Below, one piece after another: positions 59,633 through 64,000 of a stretch of DNA of 64,000 nucleotides. Numbering within the stretch: the first letter of the stretch is position 1; every line of letters begins with the position of its first letter. The translations under genes were made by a program, and so were the position numbers. Location of the stretch: positions 24,409,411 through 24,473,410 of the forward strand of contig NC_067203.1 of NCBI RefSeq assembly GCF_026262505.1, written 5' to 3'. Source of the DNA: Trichomonas vaginalis G3. Taxonomy: Eukaryota; Parabasalia; Trichomonadida; Trichomonadidae. The notes under the pieces are model-generated. The model made no database searches, was not told the DNA's origin, and saw nothing but the letters and a program-made list of their open reading frames with translations.

Positions 59633-61087
59633 TTATTTTTGATTAAAAAGATTTCGAATATTTACATCGTTAGTCATATCAATTGCAGTTACACCTTTGT
59701 AATTCTTTATTGAAATATTTATTCCTCTACATTCTAGAGAAGTTTTACAGTTTCTGTATCATTTGACCTGCATGCATCATGAAGGGGTGTATTTCCATAC
59801 TTATTTTGTGCATTAATATCAATTTCATATAACGTAAGAAGGAATTTGACAACTTCGAATGAATTATAAAAACAAGCATAATGGAGTGGTGTGTCTAGAT
59901 CATCATTTCTCATATTAGGGTCAACACCACATGAAATAAGATCTTGAACAAGAGATAAATTATTTAATCTTACTGCATAATCAATTACTGTCATATTAAA
60001 ATGGGATACTTTATGATATCCATTATCAACAGCAAATTTGATTGAATAAAGATCTCGTTCTTGACTACATTTTACAAATGTATCATAAAGACAAAATAAA
60101 ATTTTTGAAATCCAATTTCTTTCAAAAAATTTAATGTTTTCATCAGTTGTTGAAATTTTATCATATTGTTTGTTTTCTTTATGATTATTATTATTTGGTG
60201 ATAACATTAATGTTTCAAATAAATGAATGAAGATTTCATTTTCGTTTTGAATATTGTCATTTGCTTTATTTCTTGTTTTGATTTCTTGATCAAAAGAGTT
60301 GATGAATGAAGAATAAAATTTGATAAAACGATAAATTGTTTCGTTTGTGCAGAATTCGAATCTGATGAATTCAATCAGTTTGTCGAATTTTGATGATGAT
60401 GAAAATGATAAAAAAGATGAAAATGTTTTGATGAATGAAATAACAAAATCACAGATATCATCTTCGTTGTAGACAAAAACATATCTATTACTCAAAATAC
60501 TTGAAATAAAATCAACAAAAATCATCGATGTTTTCGTTAAAATACGATGATGCAATAGAATGATAAACAGATTCAAAAAGAAGACAAAGTTTGGAAGGTC
60601 CAAGAAAAGAGATATGAGATGCGATGAATGAACATGTTTTATCGAAATCACATGTTTTAAGACTGTATCGGATGAATGATTCGATGTTTGATTCACTGAT
60701 AATTGTTGATGAAATAATGAATTTGTATTGTGAAATAAAATCTTCGTTCTTGAGAAGAACACCAAGATCATAAATAATTTCGCTTGTTTCGATGTCGATG
60801 TTTTCTGAAACATATCCTTCTTGAACAAACTTACAAAAAATGTTTAATGCTTTATTAAATGTTTCTTTATTGTTAATATCAGTATTAATATTAATATCAA
60901 TATTAATCTCTTGTGCACTATTATCTGTAATCAACATGTTTCGAACTGTTTCACTTAGAACAACTGCGTGTGATTGTGTTGTATAAAATCGATGACCATT
61001 GATAACGAAACAAAAATCACTTCCATATTTAACTAAAGACGAATTTCTGCAATACTGAGAATTAACAACGAATTTAATATCACTCAT
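59633..61087 (-). pseudogene. BTB-like plus ankyrin protein, disrupted in two places
   Basis: The start MSDIKFVVNSQYCRNSSLVK is followed by a BTB/POZ-like patch (DFCFVINGHRFYTTQSHAVV, LSETVRNML). A helical middle (LIEFIRFEFCTNETIYRFIK) leads to C-terminal ankyrin repeats (NDDLDTPLHYACFYNSFEVV, NKYGNTPLHDACRSNDTETV). One frame change lies near 60530 and another near 59735, after which NISIKNYKGVTAIDM continues a final repeat to the stop at 59633. Both are at or near T/A-rich runs. With BTB and ankyrin parts it would recruit or bind proteins, perhaps as a ubiquitin ligase adaptor; this is inference. Confidence 0.7.
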
Positions 61088-61418
61088 CAGTTTTTTGTCA
61101 CTTTTTATAATAATTTACCATCAAATCTAAAAATAACGCTTGTTATAAGGTATATACATATTCTTTGTATATAAGGCACAATTATTTAAATAAAGTTTCT
61201 CTTTTTTAATTTAACCTTGAAATTTAAACATATTCAATAATTCTTGCATATTGAATTTGTGTGCGCAATGAAAAATAATATACGCAAAATTCAATGATTA
61301 ATGATTAAAAAAAGATTCAAAAATTGATATAAAACGGTTTTTATACATGCATTTTCTTCAAAATTATGGCTAGAAGAAAAATACTCTACCGTTAAATGAA
61401 CATTGTTAAAATTGATAC
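61088..61418. other. Gene-free stretch left of the mariner element
   Basis: AT-rich, no supported gene. TA at 61419-61420 is the left target copy of the mariner. Confidence 0.5.
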
Positions 61419-61420
61419 TA

Positions 61421-62717
61421 TAGGGTGTCCAAAGGTGCATTTAGCACAGCGCTCTATATGAGACTATTAAAGGAGATATATGCTGATTATAAATATATAA
61501 TAAAAAATATGAATATATGTATATGATGAGTATGTTGTATTTGGGCCATGCCGGGATATAAAATGAATTTTGAGACAAGAGGCGGTTTCGCGGGAAATTT
61601 TGGCGGGATTTTTTTCATTTTTTTAATGAATCATAAAGAAAACATCCTCGCTCTTGCAAAAAAATGCAAAGACTGTAAAAAAATCTACGAGACATTGGTA
61701 AAATGCTTCGGTATGGATGCTCCTAGCTATTCCACTGTAACGTATCATGTTAGGATGTATCACTTCATGAACAAAAAGGCGCCCATCATAAAAATTGACA
61801 AAAAATCGCCGGATCAAAGAAAAATCAAAGCAATTCTTCAAGCGCTAGATGAAGACCCAAGAGCATCACTCAGAAGGATAGAGGAGATGACAAAGATACC
61901 AAGTACAACAGTCAGTTATTATCTGCACAATTATTTGAACTACAAACTAGCGTATACACGTTGGGTTCCGCACAACCTTAATTCAGTTCAAAAAAATCTA
62001 GAGTCCAATCTTCGAAAGAGCTCCTCTCTATATTGGGTGCGTATCAATCCAAGAAGTTTCGCTTTTTAGTAACAGGGGACGAGTCTTGGTTTCAATATGC
62101 AACATAAGCCAAAATCATGTGGATCCCGAAGGATGAAAATCCGCAAACATTCCCGAAGAAAAAAATTGACACACCAATGATGATGTTGTCGGTTTTTTGG
62201 GGCGTGAATGGCATCATCGCAATTGATATTCTTCAAAAACCTAATACGATGAATGCTCAGTATCTAATTGACAATGTTCTTACTCAAATTATCAATTCTG
62301 ATGAGTTTGAGAAATCCAAACAACAAAAACAAAAGTTTGCAATTCATTTATAATTCAAGAGTTCACAAAAGTCATAAAGTAATGAATTACTTGTTGGAAA
62401 ACAATGTCAAAGTTGTTCCAAACCCAATTTATTCACCTGATATTGCACCCTCTGACTTTTATTTATTCGGCACGCTAAAAAAGAGAGCTGAAGGACGCGA
62501 ATTCGCGAGTCCAGATGATCTTGAAAATTTTGTAAGAGAGCAATTTGAGCAATTTTCTCATGATGATTTAAAGCGTGTCTTTCAAGCCTGGATCGATCGC
62601 TGCGAACGCGTGATTGAATCCAATGGTGATTATATTTAAATAAACTTTATATATATGTAACTTGTTTATTTCTATTCGCAGTATTCAGGTTTGTGCTAAA
62701 CACACCTTTGGACACCC
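61421..62717 (+). mobile_element. Mariner-family DNA transposon (Tvmar1-like), 1297 bp, broken transposase
   Basis: Ends match as inverted repeats: TAGGGTGTCCAAAGGTG at the left and CACCTTTGGACACCCTA at the right, extending to TTTAGCACA / TGTGCTAAA, ~28 bp with two mismatches. TA lies outside each end, the mariner target duplication. The length is close to Tvmar1 of Trichomonas vaginalis. The inside holds one transposase gene in pieces, so the copy cannot move by itself. Confidence 0.92.
61548..62639 (+). pseudogene. Mariner (DD34D) transposase, inactivated
   Basis: The N-terminal part has two helix-turn-helix stretches (AKKCKDCKKIYETLVKCF and RASLRRIEEMTKIPSTTVSY). The catalytic part shows VTGDESWFQYA (first Asp), WIPKDENPQ, and SPDIAPSDFYLFGTLKKR (last Asp). 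The second Asp (usual HxDN) is lost where IHL is followed by a shifted NSRVHKSH. At least three lesions occur: a frame change near 62035-62045, an in-frame TAA near 62106 after FQYAT, and a frame change near 62350. N- and C-terminal parts are otherwise well kept, so loss of function is fairly recent. Confidence 0.88.
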
Positions 62718-62719
62718 TA

Positions 62720-63006
62720 TATTCTGACCATGAGTCAATGTTTATTTTTGACTTTTTAATCTTGATTAAATAATGCAGACAAAAAATTTGTAAATAGGAC
62801 TAAAGATCTGCTACATAGTAAACGAAACAGAAGTTTGATGAAATGCTTGAGGTTTAATCTCTAAATTCAAGCCCCTTTCTACTAGACCAAAGCAGAATTT
62901 ATTCTCATCATCGTCATCTTTCTATTTTGTGAATTTTACGCATATGATGGAAAAATATACTTCAGTAATTGACTTCAATTTTATAACATATTATATAATG
63001 CCAAAT
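62720..63006. other. Intergenic between mariner and glycine-rich gene
   Basis: Right TA copy of the mariner lies at 62718-62719. No gene is seen. Confidence 0.4.
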
Positions 63007-64000
63007 TTAGCGTATAAATATAATAAATCCTAAGAAATAATTCGATAAATGGCATCCTAACACACAACTGTTAATAAAGAGGGATTTGAGTACTGTTATT
63101 ATGAGACGACCGTTGCCTTGCCAGATGCCCGGGATGTGTTCAACTTCTGAAAATAAATATTCAGAATTCAGATCAAAATTATATTTCCTCAATTCATTAT
63201 TCTCATAAAACTCATCACGCGATTCGATCAGGCCAGGTGGTATATATGCATCCTTTGTCAAAGCCCATGAGCTCCCACCGCCACACCCTCCATTGCAATG
63301 ATGACTAGCAAAGCCACCGAACCAGCCGCCTCCAGCACCGCATCTATCAGTCTGCTTATACGGTATTTGTACTCCTTTAGAATTCTTAGATCCATATAAC
63401 TGAGCGGCTTCTCCAGTACCAAAGGTAAATCCCGATGAGGAATTTGCTAAATATTTGCCGTTGTAGACTCGGTCAGCCCACCAACCTTGAGCAACAAGGC
63501 TGCCGCCGGAGCCACCTCTAGAATCATCACCAGCAGAGTCATCAGACCCACCGCCAGCACCGCTAACTATCACTCGATGATAGAGGGAATTTTCTAAAAA
63601 TTGGACAGAAGTTTGCCCACCGCCACTCGCCGTACATAATTCATATCCTGCAGAACTACCACCACCACCATATCCACCAGGAACCATATGCTCCTTGTGA
63701 AAACAGTTTTGGGTGGGTGAGCAAATCGAATTTTTCAGATATTGTCCCATACCACCAATTGTGGCATATATTTGTGTTAATCGCTTAATATGAATCAATC
63801 CACGAACATAGCCTCCGGCACCACTGTAACCAAATGATGAGAGGCATGTTGTATTGCCGTGGAAGAGTCTGACTAAACTATCCTGCATGCATTCACCCGA
63901 GTCATAATGATAGGTGGACACTTTGCCTGTGGAACTACCACCGGAAGCACCATACAATTCGAATTTATATAAACCTGGATGGAGCGCAATGGAGTAATCA
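63007..64000 (-). CDS. Glycine-rich surface-type protein, 5' end beyond the window
   Basis: The frame is open to the window edge and begins here with DYSIALHPGLYKFELYGASGG. Glycine-rich loops follow (YSGAGGYVRGLIHIK, GGYGGGGSSAGYEL, VSGAGGGSDDSAG, CGAGGGWFGGFA) with many Cys, and the closing block is GNGRLIITVL. A hydrophobic C-terminus (SNYFLGFIIFI) may anchor it in the membrane. This is the ALK/LTK-type glycine-rich domain, expanded in trichomonads; the role is probably at the surface. It is a paralog of 20602-21615 but in much better condition. Confidence 0.8.
   Translation of the reverse strand, partial: DYSIALHPGLYKFELYGASGGSSTGKVSTYHYDSGECMQDSLVRLFHGNTTCLSSFGYSGAGGYVRGLIHIKRLTQIYATIGGMGQYLKNSICSPTQNCFHKEHMVPGGYGGGGSSAGYELCTASGGGQTSVQFLENSLYHRVIVSGAGGGSDDSAGDDSRGGSGGSLVAQGWWADRVYNGKYLANSSSGFTFGTGEAAQLYGSKNSKGVQIPYKQTDRCGAGGGWFGGFASHHCNGGCGGGSSWALTKDAYIPPGLIESRDEFYENNELRKYNFDLNSEYLFSEVEHIPGIWQGNGRLIITVLKSLFINSCVLGCHLSNYFLGFIIFIR

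Overview
The window is strongly AT-rich nuclear DNA, almost certainly from a parabasalid (trichomonad) protist; Tritrichomonas or Trichomonas is the best guess. The evidence is: closely packed genes with no intron I could see; a near-perfect trichomonad Initiator (TCATTATTTATTA) ending directly at the ATG of the Maf gene at 10332; a BspA-type leucine-rich-repeat surface protein; ankyrin, Myb and glycine-rich protein families; a ~1.3 kb mariner element; and three Maverick/Polinton-type elements. A 25-N scaffold gap lies at 51318-51342.

Layout. (1) 1-5341: the right end of a Maverick (P1), cut by the window edge, with primase-helicase and virion-type genes and a terminal repeat ending in poly-T. 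(2) 5342-21954: a host block with a SAPS-like gene, an MFS transporter, two coiled-coil proteins, a Maf pyrophosphatase, a Tudor-like unknown, folylpolyglutamate synthase, TAF6, a small coiled-coil protein and a glycine-rich surface-type gene lacking a start codon. (3) 21961-38571: a second Maverick-like element (P2), both ends present, with ~560 bp terminal inverted repeats and a perfect 6-bp target duplication (TACTTT). (4) 38578-42022: a METTL21-like methyltransferase gene, a two-repeat Myb gene and ~1.7 kb of gene-poor DNA with a long hairpin. (5) 42047 to about 51060: a third, heavily decayed Maverick (P3) of the same terminal-repeat type as P1. (6) 51343-64000: BspA-like protein, 8-TM TMEM181-like protein, a duplicated gene-start fragment, two frame-disrupted ankyrin genes, a two-TM unknown, a broken mariner and a second glycine-rich protein cut by the window end.

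The most interesting object is P2. It carries a retroviral-type integrase, a protein-primed-type DNA polymerase B remnant, an archaeo-eukaryotic primase plus SF3 helicase, a FtsK/HerA packaging ATPase, capsid-type genes, a KilA-N gene and a 677-residue fibre that looks like a bacteriophage tail fibre (coiled stalk, Asp-box propeller-like region, tail-collar-like tip). The replication genes are bracketed by ~330 bp internal inverted repeats. P3 carries a related fibre, P1 a related primase-helicase, and P2 and P3 share an identical 38-bp stretch of KilA-N coding sequence, so the elements have exchanged parts. All three are treated here as fossils.

Host genes appear to be separate transcription units with mixed orientation, as is usual in trichomonads. 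No tRNA, rRNA or CRISPR was recognised.
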